Notes: generated by a model not told the origin, from the letters alone. Shown: positions 8,465 through 17,721, numbered from the stretch's first letter. The stretch: DNA of 64,000 nt from Paludibacter sp. (GCA_019163375.1 JAFLKK010000007.1:407813-471812); one strand, 5' to 3'. Numbers and translations: made by a program.

Positions 8465-8965
8465 ATGTTATCTCATTATCTCTTTTTCTTTTTAAGTGCT
8501 GTTGCACTCATTTCGGCCATGATGGTTCTTTTGTCCAAAAAGCCGATTCACAGTGTACTTTACCTGACACTTACATTTTTTACATTGGCAGGACACTACA
8601 TTCTGCTGAATGCTCAATTTCTGGCTGTAGTGCATATTATAGTGTATGCCGGTGCTATCATGGTGCTGTTTTTATTTACGGTAATGCTTCTCAATCTGAA
8701 TATAGAAGGTGAGTTCCCGAAATCCACGCTGATGAAATTTGTCTCGGCTATTGCCGGTGGTATGATTTTTCTGGTGCTGATCGGAACGCTGAAATCATTT
8801 GAAGTCACCACCATTGGAAATCCCGAATTGACACAGATTGGTTTGGTAAAGAACCTGGGTAAAATTCTCTACAGTGATTATATTTTGCCTTTTGAGCTCT
8901 CGTCTATTTTGTTTCTATCGGCCATGGTTGGAGCGGTGATGTTAGGTAAAAAAGATAAGAATTGA
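8465..8965 (+). CDS. nuoJ: NADH-quinone oxidoreductase subunit J
   Basis: NuoJ is an antiporter-adjacent membrane subunit containing the helix with a pi-bulge. The 166-residue product has five hydrophobic helices. It carries the signatures LTFFTLAGHYILLNAQFLA and VVHIIVYAGAIMVLFLFTVMLLNL (about residues 35-78). It follows nuoI by 6 bp and is followed by a 122-bp spacer with a strong palindrome. Confidence 0.95.
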   Translation: MLSHYLFFFLSAVALISAMMVLLSKKPIHSVLYLTLTFFTLAGHYILLNAQFLAVVHIIVYAGAIMVLFLFTVMLLNLNIEGEFPKSTLMKFVSAIAGGMIFLVLIGTLKSFEVTTIGNPELTQIGLVKNLGKILYSDYILPFELSSILFLSAMVGAVMLGKKDKN

Positions 8966-9087
8966 CCTCACCCCTAACCCCTCTCCTTGAGGAGAGGGGA
9001 ATAAGAGATGGTGTTTATAGATAATAAAAAATATACTGTCCGGCCTAAAGCAAAAGGTTTTACAGCAACGATTAAAAAAATACATTT
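8966..9087. repeat. Intergenic palindromic repeat between nuoJ and nuoK
   Basis: The spacer holds CCTCACCCCTAACC, then CCCCTCTCC-TTGA-GGAGAGGGG (8979-9000), a perfect 9-bp stem with a 4-base loop. No T-tract follows, so it is not a typical terminator. The string resembles a dispersed intergenic element known from many Bacteroidota genomes. It may stabilise or process the nuo message; that is inference. Confidence 0.6.
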
Positions 9088-9417
9088 ATGGGATCTGCAA
9101 TTACTCAATTTCAAATTATTCCACTTCAATATTATATCCTGTTTTGCTCCGCATTGTTTTCTATTGGCGTGATAGGTGTATTGGCCAAACGTAATGCGTT
9201 GGTCATTTTTATGTCGGTGGAGCTAATGCTTAACTCAGCGAATCTTTTGCTGGCAGCTTTTTCAGCCTATCGCAATGATCCTGCCGGACAGATATTTGTG
9301 TTTTTCATTATGGTGGTAGCAGCTGCTGAAGTAGCTATCGGATTGGCACTGCTGGTGGTGGTGTATCGTTCCACACATTCTATCGATATATACAAGCTGG
9401 ACAGATTAAAATGGTAA
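9088..9417 (+). CDS. nuoK: NADH-quinone oxidoreductase subunit K
   Basis: NuoK is a three-helix membrane subunit related to MnhC/MrpC. The 109-residue product has three hydrophobic helices and both functionally important glutamates: one in MSVELMLNSANL and one in AAAEVAIGLALLV. The start ATG follows an A-rich stretch without a Shine-Dalgarno sequence, as usual for this phylum. Confidence 0.96.
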   Translation: MGSAITQFQIIPLQYYILFCSALFSIGVIGVLAKRNALVIFMSVELMLNSANLLLAAFSAYRNDPAGQIFVFFIMVVAAAEVAIGLALLVVVYRSTHSIDIYKLDRLKW

Positions 9418-9420
9418 ATA

Positions 9421-9491
9421 ATCAATTGACAGTTTATAATTTACAGTTGACTATAATTAACTGCTAACTATCAACTATCAACTATCAACTA
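9421..9491. repeat. Slipped AACTATC repeat tract between nuoK and nuoL
   Basis: The spacer contains AGTTTATAATTTACAGTTGA, then four near-tandem copies of AACTATC (CTAACTATCAACTATCAACT and onward). It is the longest member of the AGTTGACA-type family seen here, in mixed orientations. No coding or terminator signal is visible. Confidence 0.6.
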
Positions 9492-9496
9492 CATAT

Positions 9497-11389
9497 ATGC
9501 AACTTATTTCAATATTATTACTCGTTTTTCCACTGCTCGGATTTCTGACAATTGGTTTGCTTCAAAAACAAATGAACCGTAATCTGTCGGGGATACTTGC
9601 TTCGGTAGCTATTTTTATCAACTTCTGTCTGTCAGCATTTCTTTTCGGATATGTCATATCATCCAATCAGGTGCTGGAAGTTCCGTTGTTCGACTGGATT
9701 AAATTTGCCGACATTTCCATTCCTTTTGCATTGACTATCGACCGTTTATCGGCATTGATGTTGATGATTGTAAATGGGGTTGGGCTACTCATTCATATTT
9801 ACTCCATAGGATATATGAAAGAAGATGAAAGTGTAAACAGATTCTTCGCTTACCTCAACTTGTTTATTTTCTTTATGCTCATTCTAGTGTTGGGCTCTGA
9901 TTATTTGATGCTATTTATTGGTTGGGAGGGCGTAGGTCTGTCTTCGTACTTGCTTATTGGTTTTTGGTTTAAAGACCATGCCAACAACAATGCCGCTAAG
10001 AAAGCCTTTATCATGAACCGTATTGGCGACTTGGGTTTTCTGTTGGGTATTTTCATTCTTTTCAGCACTTTCAAAACATTATCAATAATCGATATTGCAG
10101 ACAAAGCAAGTATGATGCATTCGGGTGACATGACACTTACAATTGTTACCCTCTGCTTGTTTGTAGGTGCTATGGGTAAAAGTGCGCAAATACCTTTGTT
10201 TACCTGGCTGCCCGACGCTATGGCCGGTCCGACTCCTGTTTCGGCGTTGATACACGCTGCCACCATGGTCACGGCAGGTATTTATCTGATTGCCCGTTCA
10301 AGCGTATTGTTTGTGCTTTCGCCTCTGACCATGAATGTAATTCTGGTTGTAGGTGCGGTTACTGCATTGGTAGGTGGTTTGATAGCTATTTATCAGAACG
10401 ATATTAAAAAGATTTTAGCCTATTCAACGGTTAGTCAACTTGGCTTTCTTTTTATGGCATTAGGTTTGGGTTCGTTCTCGGGAGCGATGTTCCACCTGAC
10501 CACACATGCTTTCTTCAAAGCTTTGTTGTTCCTTGCTGCCGGTAGTGTTATTCACGCTTTGAGTGGTGAGCAGGATATTCGCAAAATGGGTGGTCTACGC
10601 TCAAAAATACCTTTTACCTTCGCACTGTTTATCGTTGGTACGATAGCTATTTCGGGTATTCCACCCTTTGCCGGGTTCTTTTCAAAAGAAGTAATTCTGA
10701 CCGCTGCCTTCGAACATGGAACGGCAATGGGTGTTTTTGCAACATGTATTTCGCTGTTGACTACCATTTATATGTTCCGTCTCTTGTTTGTGGTGTTCTT
10801 TAAACCTGCTGGTAAAGATTTCAAACCTGCACATTCGGTGCACGAATCGCCTAAGGTGATGCTGTATCCTATGGCTGTATTGGCAATATTATCGACTCTA
10901 GCAGGGTTTGTGCAACTGCCGAAATTATTTTCCGAAACACAAGGATTTGATAACTACCTGGCTCCGATATTTGCAACTGCCAACGGATTGGTGGCAGCCC
11001 CGGAACACGGTTTATCGGTACAAACCGAGTGGTTGATCTTTATTCTTCCACTTTGTGTTATTGCGCTGTTGGTATTCTATAGTTATCAACGCTTTGTGAA
11101 TGCTAAAGAGCTTACTCCTGCTACCGGAATAGAAAAGGTATTGGCCGATAAATTTTATTTTGATGAAATATACGACTTCCTGTTTGTGAAACCGATTGGT
11201 TTCCTATCCGATTTCTTCCGTCAGGCAGTGGATCAAACCATTATCAATGGTTTTGTAAATGCTATTGGTAACGGAACTTTGTTTGCCGGTAAGCGACTAC
11301 GCCGTTTGCAAACCGGGAATGTGGGATTTTATTTAGTGATTATGGTGTTCAGTGTTATTGCCATTCTATTTTTTAATATAATACTATAA
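9497..11389 (+). CDS. nuoL: NADH-quinone oxidoreductase subunit L
   Basis: NuoL is the distal antiporter-like proton-pumping subunit with a long lateral helix. The 630-residue, highly hydrophobic product has the usual length. It carries LFIGWEGVGLSSYLLIGFW, MGKSAQIPLFTWLPDAMAGPTPVSALIHAATMV, and the KKILAYSTVSQLGFLF motif with conserved Lys. The C-terminal segment near DKFYFDEIYDFLFVKP matches the amphipathic-helix region of the family. Confidence 0.97.
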   Translation: MQLISILLLVFPLLGFLTIGLLQKQMNRNLSGILASVAIFINFCLSAFLFGYVISSNQVLEVPLFDWIKFADISIPFALTIDRLSALMLMIVNGVGLLIHIYSIGYMKEDESVNRFFAYLNLFIFFMLILVLGSDYLMLFIGWEGVGLSSYLLIGFWFKDHANNNAAKKAFIMNRIGDLGFLLGIFILFSTFKTLSIIDIADKASMMHSGDMTLTIVTLCLFVGAMGKSAQIPLFTWLPDAMAGPTPVSALIHAATMVTAGIYLIARSSVLFVLSPLTMNVILVVGAVTALVGGLIAIYQNDIKKILAYSTVSQLGFLFMALGLGSFSGAMFHLTTHAFFKALLFLAAGSVIHALSGEQDIRKMGGLRSKIPFTFALFIVGTIAISGIPPFAGFFSKEVILTAAFEHGTAMGVFATCISLLTTIYMFRLLFVVFFKPAGKDFKPAHSVHESPKVMLYPMAVLAILSTLAGFVQLPKLFSETQGFDNYLAPIFATANGLVAAPEHGLSVQTEWLIFILPLCVIALLVFYSYQRFVNAKELTPATGIEKVLADKFYFDEIYDFLFVKPIGFLSDFFRQAVDQTIINGFVNAIGNGTLFAGKRLRRLQTGNVGFYLVIMVFSVIAILFFNIIL

Positions 11390-11394
11390 AAGAG

Positions 11395-12816
11395 ATGATT
11401 ATTGTACTTTTACTTGTCCTGCCTTTACTTGCGTCATTGCTTTTATTCACAGGAAAACTCGGAAAACATAGTAGGGATTTTGCACTGATAGCTTCATTGG
11501 TAGAATTTGCCGTGGCGTTGGTGGCGGGCTATGCTTTTACTTTTGCCGACAATAAAATTCTTAACCTTAGTTTGAATTTAAAGCAGTTGTTAGATATTGA
11601 TATTATTATCTATATAGATTCAATATCGCTGATGATGGTCATGCTTACTTCTTTGCTAATTCCAATTATTATTGCTTCCAATAACAATAGGGAGGTGAGG
11701 AATCATAACTTCTATGCACTTATTCTTTTGATGCAAATGGCTCTGATTGGCGTTTTTACAGCCTCGGAAATGATACTTTTCTATATCTTCTGGGAGCTTG
11801 CCTTGATGCCTGTATTCCTGATTACCGCTATCTGGGGTGGTGAGGACAGAAAACGAATCAGTGTAAAGTTTCTTATCTACACTGTGGTGGGCAGTTTTGC
11901 CATGCTGATAGCCATTCTTTATTTATACACACTTACGTCACCACACTCGTTTAGCTTTGAAAGTTTCTATCAGCTAAAATTGCCTTATTCGGTTCAGGTG
12001 CCTGTTTTTTTGGCTTTCTTTTTGGCATTTGCCATTAAGATACCCTTGTTTCCGTTTCACTCATGGCAGGCCGAAACCTACAATGTGTCGCCTGTTCAGG
12101 GGTCCATGTTTATGGCAGGTATTATGCTAAAAATGGGATTGTACGGTATCATTCGGTTTATACTTCCTATTTGTCCGGATGTGGTAGCGGGTGGCTCATT
12201 GATTTTCTTGCCGCTTATTCTTTTTGGGGTGATATACGGAGCTATCATTGCTATCCGTCAGCCTAAACTGAAAAAGATGATTGCCTTTGTATCTCTTTCG
12301 CACGTTGGAATTATAGCTTTGGGATTACTTTCCAACAATCAATATGGTATTGAAGGTGCTATCCTGCAAATGTTCTCGCACGGGGTCAATGTAGTTGGAT
12401 TTTTCCTTTGCTATCAAATGATAGTGATCAGAACAGGAACCGATATTATCAGCGATTTGGGAGGTATAGCAAGTTCTGCACCACGCTTTGCCACTATATT
12501 TCTTATCATTGTACTGGCCAATGTAGCATTGCCGTTTACCAATAGTTTTGTGGGTGAGTTTCTTATTCTACTCGGTCTTTTCCAATCCAATGTTTATATT
12601 GGTGTGATAGCAGGTCTTACGATTATTTTAGGAGCTGTGTACATGCTGAAAATGTATCAACAGGTAATGTACGGACCACAAACTATCGCTACCCAAAAAT
12701 TTGCCGATTTAACTACCGGAGAGATTATGCTCTTCGTACCTATTATAATTTGTATTTTCTGGGTGGGTATTTCGCCATCGTTTGTTTTACAGTTGCTTCA
12801 GTCGGCAGTAAACTAA
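11395..12816 (+). CDS. nuoM: NADH-quinone oxidoreductase subunit M
   Basis: NuoM is the second antiporter-like pumping subunit. The 473-residue product carries FYIFWELALMPVFLITAIWGG with the conserved Glu, KIPLFPFHSWQAETYNVSPVQGS, and LKKMIAFVSLSHVGII with the pump Lys. It begins 5 bp after the nuoL stop. Confidence 0.97.
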   Translation: MIIVLLLVLPLLASLLLFTGKLGKHSRDFALIASLVEFAVALVAGYAFTFADNKILNLSLNLKQLLDIDIIIYIDSISLMMVMLTSLLIPIIIASNNNREVRNHNFYALILLMQMALIGVFTASEMILFYIFWELALMPVFLITAIWGGEDRKRISVKFLIYTVVGSFAMLIAILYLYTLTSPHSFSFESFYQLKLPYSVQVPVFLAFFLAFAIKIPLFPFHSWQAETYNVSPVQGSMFMAGIMLKMGLYGIIRFILPICPDVVAGGSLIFLPLILFGVIYGAIIAIRQPKLKKMIAFVSLSHVGIIALGLLSNNQYGIEGAILQMFSHGVNVVGFFLCYQMIVIRTGTDIISDLGGIASSAPRFATIFLIIVLANVALPFTNSFVGEFLILLGLFQSNVYIGVIAGLTIILGAVYMLKMYQQVMYGPQTIATQKFADLTTGEIMLFVPIIICIFWVGISPSFVLQLLQSAVN

Positions 12817-12834
12817 CTTTTAATTATTGGATTT

Positions 12835-12862
12835 ATAACTCGTAACCAACTATCTTGTAACC
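12835..12862. repeat. Second copy of the CGTAACTA/TTGTAACT-type repeat
   Basis: The string in the nuoM-nuoN spacer closely matches that at 7826-7867 between nuoH and nuoI. Confidence 0.5.
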
Positions 12863-12866
12863 ATAT

Positions 12867-14246
12867 ATGTACGCTATTATAACCATTTCCATTGTTGCCA
12901 TCATTGTTTTATTTTTTGGCGCAATTCAAAAGAAAGCTCCTCTTCTGCCGATTATCTACGTTGGGCTTCCACTCGCATTTTTGCTTCATCTGTTGGAGTG
13001 GAATAAAAATATACACTACTACAACGAGATGTATATTGCCGATAATTTCAGCATTGCTTTTAATGGCGTGTTGATATTCACCACGCTGTTGGTATTTATC
13101 TTTGCTCCCGTGTATTACAAACCTGTTAACCGTCCGCTCGAAGACATTTACGCGTTGATACTTTTTGCATTGGTGGGTGGACTTATCATGACCGGTTTTG
13201 GTAATCTGCTAATGCTTTTCGTAGGTATCGAGACGCTTTCGTTGTCGCTCTATATTCTAGCAGGTAGCAAGAAGTTTGACCCTAACTCCAACGAGGCGGC
13301 TATGAAGTACTTCCTTACTGGTTCGTTTGCTTCGGGTTTCCTGCTCTTCGGTATTGCCCTGCTCTACGGTGCCAGTGGTAGTATGAATCTGGAAGAGATT
13401 AAACAATATGTTATTCTGCATCAGGCAAATATGCCCGGCATGCTCACTATCGGCCTGATATTAGTGGCTATTGGGATGTCGTTTAAGATTGGGGCTGCAC
13501 CTTTTCATTTCTGGGCACCCGATGTGTACGAAGGTTCACCTACGCTGATTACTACTTTTATGGCTACAGTGGGTAAAGTAGCCGCTATTGCAGCTTTCTT
13601 TCGATTAATGCAATCCAGTTTCGGCGAGGTAGAATCCATCTGGAAAGTAACCCTTACCATATTTGCCATTGCCACTATCCTTATCGGTAACCTATCGGCT
13701 TTTTATCAGGACAATGTGAAGCGTATGTTTGCCTACTCGGGTATTGCCCATGCTGGATATATGCTTATTGCCATCATTGCTCTTAAGCAGGAAGCTTCGG
13801 GCGTGCTGCTGTTATATTCCATATCATACACCATAGCTACTATCACGGCTTTTGCGGTACTTATTCTGGTACGTGAGGAGACAGGTACTTTTTCTATCAA
13901 AGCCTTTAACGGACTTTCTAAACACAATCCTACCGAGGCCTTTGCGATGACCATTGCTATGCTTTCGCTTGCAGGTATACCGCCATTGGTTGGTTTTGCT
14001 GCCAAATATAACCTGTTCGTTTCGGCCATAGAGCAAGGTAACCTGCCGTTGGTTATCGTTGCTATTATCGGTTCTATGATTAGTGTGTACTATTATATTC
14101 GTCCGGTGATAGCCATGTATGCCAATGAACCATCAGCTACTTCGGCTATCGATTCAAGTAGTAACTACAAAAAACAGATTATTCTTGCCGCCTTCCTTAT
14201 GATCGTATTGGGTCTGATACCGGGGGTAATCGTGAATCTGATTTAA
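12867..14246 (+). CDS. nuoN: NADH-quinone oxidoreductase subunit N
   Basis: NuoN is the third antiporter-like subunit and the last gene of the operon. The 459-residue product has about 14 hydrophobic helices. It shows LLMLFVGIETLSLSLYILAG with the conserved Glu, KIGAAPFHFWAPDVYEGSPT, and DNVKRMFAYSGIAHAGYML with the pump Lys. A strong terminator follows 28 bp later. Confidence 0.97.
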   Translation: MYAIITISIVAIIVLFFGAIQKKAPLLPIIYVGLPLAFLLHLLEWNKNIHYYNEMYIADNFSIAFNGVLIFTTLLVFIFAPVYYKPVNRPLEDIYALILFALVGGLIMTGFGNLLMLFVGIETLSLSLYILAGSKKFDPNSNEAAMKYFLTGSFASGFLLFGIALLYGASGSMNLEEIKQYVILHQANMPGMLTIGLILVAIGMSFKIGAAPFHFWAPDVYEGSPTLITTFMATVGKVAAIAAFFRLMQSSFGEVESIWKVTLTIFAIATILIGNLSAFYQDNVKRMFAYSGIAHAGYMLIAIIALKQEASGVLLLYSISYTIATITAFAVLILVREETGTFSIKAFNGLSKHNPTEAFAMTIAMLSLAGIPPLVGFAAKYNLFVSAIEQGNLPLVIVAIIGSMISVYYYIRPVIAMYANEPSATSAIDSSSNYKKQIILAAFLMIVLGLIPGVIVNLI

Positions 14247-14274
14247 ACTCTCGAAGATTTTTATAAAAGCAGAA

Positions 14275-14301
14275 CAGACGCAAGTGATTGCGTCTGTTTT
14301 T
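14275..14301 (+). terminator. Intrinsic terminator of the nuo operon
   Basis: A perfect 9-bp stem CAGACGCAA / TTGCGTCTG with GTGA loop is followed directly by five T residues. Confidence 0.9.
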
Positions 14302-14420
14302 GGTTTAGCGAGAACGCAGAATTCGTTCGGATTATTTTGCCATTATTCAGTAATGCCGGCAGTAGCCAGAATAAGTTATTTGTGTAGAGATTCAAATTTC
14401 AACATACTACTGAGTACTAC

Positions 14421-14455
14421 AAAAAGCAGGAGGCTATACATGCATAGCCTCCTGC
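14421..14455 (-). terminator. Intrinsic terminator of the acyl-CoA ligase transcript
   Basis: On the minus strand a 12-bp stem GCAGGAGGCTAT / ATAGCCTCCTGC (14426-14455) is followed by TTTTT. It lies just past the ligase stop codon. Confidence 0.9.
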
Positions 14456-14461
14456 CTCAAT

Positions 14462-16117
14462 TTATTTATTGTCTCTTTCGCGAATTTCGGTTCTGCGTAT
14501 CTTACCACTGATTGTTTTGGGCAATTCATCCACAAATTCAATTATCCGCGGGTATTTATATGGAGCTGTAACAGTTTTTACATGCTCCTGAATCTCTCTT
14601 ACCAATGCCTCTCCAGCTTGATCTCTGTATTCCTTCGAAAGAATGACAGTTGCTTTTACTATTTGTCCACGAATTTCATCGGGCACACCGGTAATTGCAC
14701 ATTCCACCACGGCAGGATGCGTCATCAGTGCACTCTCCACTTCGAATGGTCCTATGCGATACCCCGAACTTTTGATAACATCATCAGCACGACCCACAAA
14801 CCAAAAGTACCCATCCTCATCTCGCCATGCCACATCGCCGGTGTAATAAATATTATCGCGCCAGGCTTCGTAAGTAAGTTGTGCATTGCGGTAATAGCCC
14901 TTAAAAAGTCCTACCGGATAAGATTTGTCAGTACGGATAACAATCTGTCCCTGCTCACCTACTTCGGCCGAGCGTCCTTCGGGAGTCAATAAATCTACAT
15001 CGTAATGCGGATTTATCAAACCCATCGAACCCGGTTTTGGTTCTACCCATGGTGAAGTAAAGAGGGAAAGAGTAGTTTCACTTTGTCCATAACCTTCGCG
15101 CAGTTTAATGCCTGTAAGTTTAAGGAATTGCTCATAAACAGCCGGGTTCAAAGCTTCACCGGCAATGGTACAATATTCCAGCGACGACAAATCATATTTT
15201 GTCAAATCTTCGCGAATAAGAAACCGAAAAATAGTGGGAGGAGCACAAAGTGAGGTAATGCGATGTTCCTGAATTTTTTCTAATATTGCAGCAGGCGTGA
15301 ATTTTTCATGATCGTATACAAAAACGCATGCACCCACTATCCATTGCCCGTACAGTTTTCCCCAAACAGCTTTCAACCAACCGGTATCGGCAATAGTAAG
15401 ATGAATGCTATCTTCGTGCAAATTGTGCCAATATTTGGCAGTAATAATATGTGCCAATGGATAAACGCAGTCGAGCAATACCATTTTGGGATTGCCGGTA
15501 GTACCTGACGTAAAGCTAATAATCAGCGCATCGTCATTCTTATTTACGTTGGCAATGGGAGTAAATGGAGCAGCATTTTCAATGCCTTCGTGAAAGTCCA
15601 GCCAGTTTGCGGGAACAACCGGGCCAACGGAAATAAGCATCTCTACACTAGGCGATTCGGGCATCGCATCATTTATGTGTTTGATAATTGTTTCGTCTCC
15701 AACAGCAATAATTGCTTTAATATCGGCAGCATTATTGCGATAAACCAAGTCTTTTTTTGTCAATAAATGAGTAGCAGGAATAATTACCGCACCAATTTTA
15801 TGCAGGGCAATAATAGTAAACCAAAATTCATAGCGACGTTTCAGAATGGCCATCACTATATCTCCTTTCTTAATACCAATACTTTGGAAATAAGATGCCG
15901 TTTGATCCGTATATTTTTTTATTTCACCAAAAGTAAATTCGCGACATTCGCCTTGATCATTTGTCCAAAGCAACGCTTTTTTGTTGGGTTCTTTCGCAGC
16001 CCACGCATCTACAATGTCGTAGCCAAAATTAAAATTCTCAGGAATCAGTAGTTTGTAATTGGCTTTGAAATCTTCAAAGTCGGTAAATTCTGTTTGTTGA
16101 AGGTACTTCTCTAACAT
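14462..16117 (-). CDS. AMP-forming acyl-CoA ligase (acetyl/medium-chain type)
   Basis: This enzyme activates a carboxylic acid to its acyl-AMP and then to acyl-CoA. The 551-residue product shows the adenylate-forming core motifs: SFTSGTTGNPKMV (ATP loop), GYGQSE, YYTGDVAWRDEDGYFWFVGRADD and SSGYRIGPFEVE. The catalytic Lys is in PKTISGKIRR near the C-terminus. The substrate cannot be read from sequence; acetate, propionate or another short acid is plausible. It lies directly downstream of an XRE-cupin regulator with three phased repeats between them, so regulation by that protein is likely. Confidence 0.88.
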   Translation of the reverse strand: MLEKYLQQTEFTDFEDFKANYKLLIPENFNFGYDIVDAWAAKEPNKKALLWTNDQGECREFTFGEIKKYTDQTASYFQSIGIKKGDIVMAILKRRYEFWFTIIALHKIGAVIIPATHLLTKKDLVYRNNAADIKAIIAVGDETIIKHINDAMPESPSVEMLISVGPVVPANWLDFHEGIENAAPFTPIANVNKNDDALIISFTSGTTGNPKMVLLDCVYPLAHIITAKYWHNLHEDSIHLTIADTGWLKAVWGKLYGQWIVGACVFVYDHEKFTPAAILEKIQEHRITSLCAPPTIFRFLIREDLTKYDLSSLEYCTIAGEALNPAVYEQFLKLTGIKLREGYGQSETTLSLFTSPWVEPKPGSMGLINPHYDVDLLTPEGRSAEVGEQGQIVIRTDKSYPVGLFKGYYRNAQLTYEAWRDNIYYTGDVAWRDEDGYFWFVGRADDVIKSSGYRIGPFEVESALMTHPAVVECAITGVPDEIRGQIVKATVILSKEYRDQAGEALVREIQEHVKTVTAPYKYPRIIEFVDELPKTISGKIRRTEIRERDNK

Positions 16118-16157
16118 AAGCGTAATTATTGTTTAAAGCATTCTGATTATTGCACTG

Positions 16158-16190
16158 CAAAGTAACATCAGAAGATCCTGTTCGACAAAA
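16158..16190 (-). promoter_or_regulatory. Candidate promoter of the acyl-CoA ligase
   Basis: On the minus strand TTTTG (16186-16190) and TACTTTG (16158-16164) lie 21 bp apart. The -7 lacks one base of TAnnTTTG. Three repeats at 16195-16242 sit just upstream, in an activator-like position. Confidence 0.45.
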
Positions 16191-16194
16191 AAGA

Positions 16195-16243
16195 GGGATA
16201 AAACGGAGCTATATGGGATAAAAATTCAAATTATGGGATAAAT
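16195..16243 (-). repeat. Three 20-bp-phased TTTATCCC direct repeats (candidate operator)
   Basis: GGGATAAA occurs on the plus strand at 16195, 16215 and 16235, exactly 20 bp apart. The sites fill the gap between the regulator stop and the ligase promoter. Spacing near two helical turns would place bound proteins on one face of the DNA. Confidence 0.65.
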
Positions 16244-16245
16244 AT

Positions 16246-16794
16246 CTATATAATAACCGCCAAAAATCGTGCATTTCTCCCATTCAGAGCTGTCATACCA
16301 TGCGGCTTGGTGGCATCAAAATAAATACTATCACCTTCGTTGAGCACAATATCATTGTCGGCAATACGCAGCTGAAGAACTCCTTCGAGTACCAAATTGA
16401 ACTCCTGACCTGAATGTGTATTTAAGTGGATCGTTTTTTGACAAGGCTCCACTGTAACTTCAAAAGGTTCCACTTTCGCATTTCGAAACCCGTGTGCCAG
16501 GGATTGATATTTGTAGCATTTTGTACGTTCAACGCTTGTTCCCGTTCCTTTGCGGGTAACAAAGTAGGCCAATGAATGTGCGTCATCACCCGAAAAAAGA
16601 GCTGAGGTTTCCACCCCAAAAGTTTGGGCTACTTCGCAGATAAAACTCATCGGAATGTCCGAAGTCCCCGATTCATAAAGAGCGTAGTTATCTTCGGAAA
16701 CACCGCATTTTTCGGCGGCTTGTACAACTGTGAGATTTAGCGCATCGCGAAGTCCGCGTAAACGTTCGGCAATTTGTGTGATTTGTGCGTTCAT
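16246..16794 (-). CDS. XRE-family HTH regulator with C-terminal cupin domain
   Basis: Residues about 7-65 form an XRE helix-turn-helix (LRGLRDALNLTVVQAAEKCG, then VSEDNYALYESG). Residues about 110-180 form a cupin sensor domain (HSGQEFNLVLEG, LNEGDSIYFDATKPHG). The 182-residue layout is typical of small-molecule-responsive regulators of neighbouring metabolic genes. The downstream acyl-CoA ligase is the likely target. A perfect 8-bp inverted repeat lies 22-40 bp upstream of its ATG and could mediate autoregulation. Confidence 0.88.
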   Translation of the reverse strand: MNAQITQIAERLRGLRDALNLTVVQAAEKCGVSEDNYALYESGTSDIPMSFICEVAQTFGVETSALFSGDDAHSLAYFVTRKGTGTSVERTKCYKYQSLAHGFRNAKVEPFEVTVEPCQKTIHLNTHSGQEFNLVLEGVLQLRIADNDIVLNEGDSIYFDATKPHGMTALNGRNARFLAVII

Positions 16795-16815
16795 AGTAGT
16801 ATTTTTTTTGCCGGA

Positions 16816-16834
16816 CAGCGGATATAATCCGCTG
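16816..16834. promoter_or_regulatory. Perfect inverted repeat upstream of the XRE-cupin gene
   Basis: CAGCGGAT-ATA-ATCCGCTG is a perfect 8-bp inverted repeat with a 3-bp spacer. It lies between proC and the regulator gene. No T-tract follows on the minus strand, so an operator is more likely than a terminator. Confidence 0.5.
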
Positions 16835-16920
16835 CACAGATAGATTAGATAAGTTCAATTATAAACGCGTCAAGCAGACTGAAGCCGCTGAACGCTGGAG
16901 AACACCAGGCAAAAGAGTAT

Positions 16921-17721
16921 CTATTTCAGGTGAGAAGCTTTCAACCCTTTAATCACAGCATTTGTGAATCCATGGGCTTCCATCTCGTTGAGGCCTTTTA
17001 TCGTAATACCACCGGGGGTGGTTACTTTGTCAATCTCCATTTCAGGATGCGATGCGTTCGCTTCCAACAAATCTATTGCTCCACGCAAGGTCTGAATAAC
17101 CACGTCTTTTGCCACACCAGGATAAATACCCATTTCTACACCGCCTTCCATAGCTGCACGAATGTAACGAAACGCATACGCTATTCCGCAAGACGACAAT
17201 GACATGAAGGCATTTAGCTGTGTTTCAGGGACGAGAAATGCCTTCCCTAATTCAGCAAACATAGCAACTACCAGTTCTTCCTGCTCTTTTTTGGCATTGA
17301 ACGACGAGATGGTAGACACGCTTTGCAATACATCGATAGCTGTATTGGGGATTACACGGAAAATGCTAGCTTGTTTATCAAACAATTCAACCATCTTGCC
17401 AAAATCTACTCCAGCCGCAATCGAAACTATAATTTGCTTTTCGTAGTTAATCTTATTCTCAATCTCTTCAGCAATAACTTCAACCAACCATGGTTTTACT
17501 GCCAACATGATAATGTCTGCCCCTTCAATCATATCACGATTAGAGGTACCTACCATTATTTCAGCATCAAAGGCTTTAATTGCATCTAAATTAACTTGCG
17601 AAACATCACTTACCCGTATGTTTTTCGACTGAATAAGTTTTCCTTTGGCAAGTCCGCGAGCAATAGCACCACCCATGTTTCCGGCACCTATAATGGCAAT
17701 TTGCAAATTAGCAGTTTCCAT
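16921..17721 (-). CDS. proC: Pyrroline-5-carboxylate reductase
   Basis: ProC reduces 1-pyrroline-5-carboxylate to proline with NAD(P)H. The 266-residue product has the N-terminal Rossmann motif IIGAGNMGGAIARGL. The C-terminal family signature is SSCGIAYAFRYIRAAMEGGVEMG, followed by TTPGGITIKGLNEME. Length is normal. A TATCTTTG -7 element lies about 50 bp upstream. Confidence 0.95.
   Translation of the reverse strand: METANLQIAIIGAGNMGGAIARGLAKGKLIQSKNIRVSDVSQVNLDAIKAFDAEIMVGTSNRDMIEGADIIMLAVKPWLVEVIAEEIENKINYEKQIIVSIAAGVDFGKMVELFDKQASIFRVIPNTAIDVLQSVSTISSFNAKKEQEELVVAMFAELGKAFLVPETQLNAFMSLSSCGIAYAFRYIRAAMEGGVEMGIYPGVAKDVVIQTLRGAIDLLEANASHPEMEIDKVTTPGGITIKGLNEMEAHGFTNAVIKGLKASHLK

Noticed and set aside
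14284-14511. 75-codon plus-strand ORF after nuoN
   Set aside because: It overlaps both terminators and the 3' end of the acyl-CoA ligase, with no domain signal.
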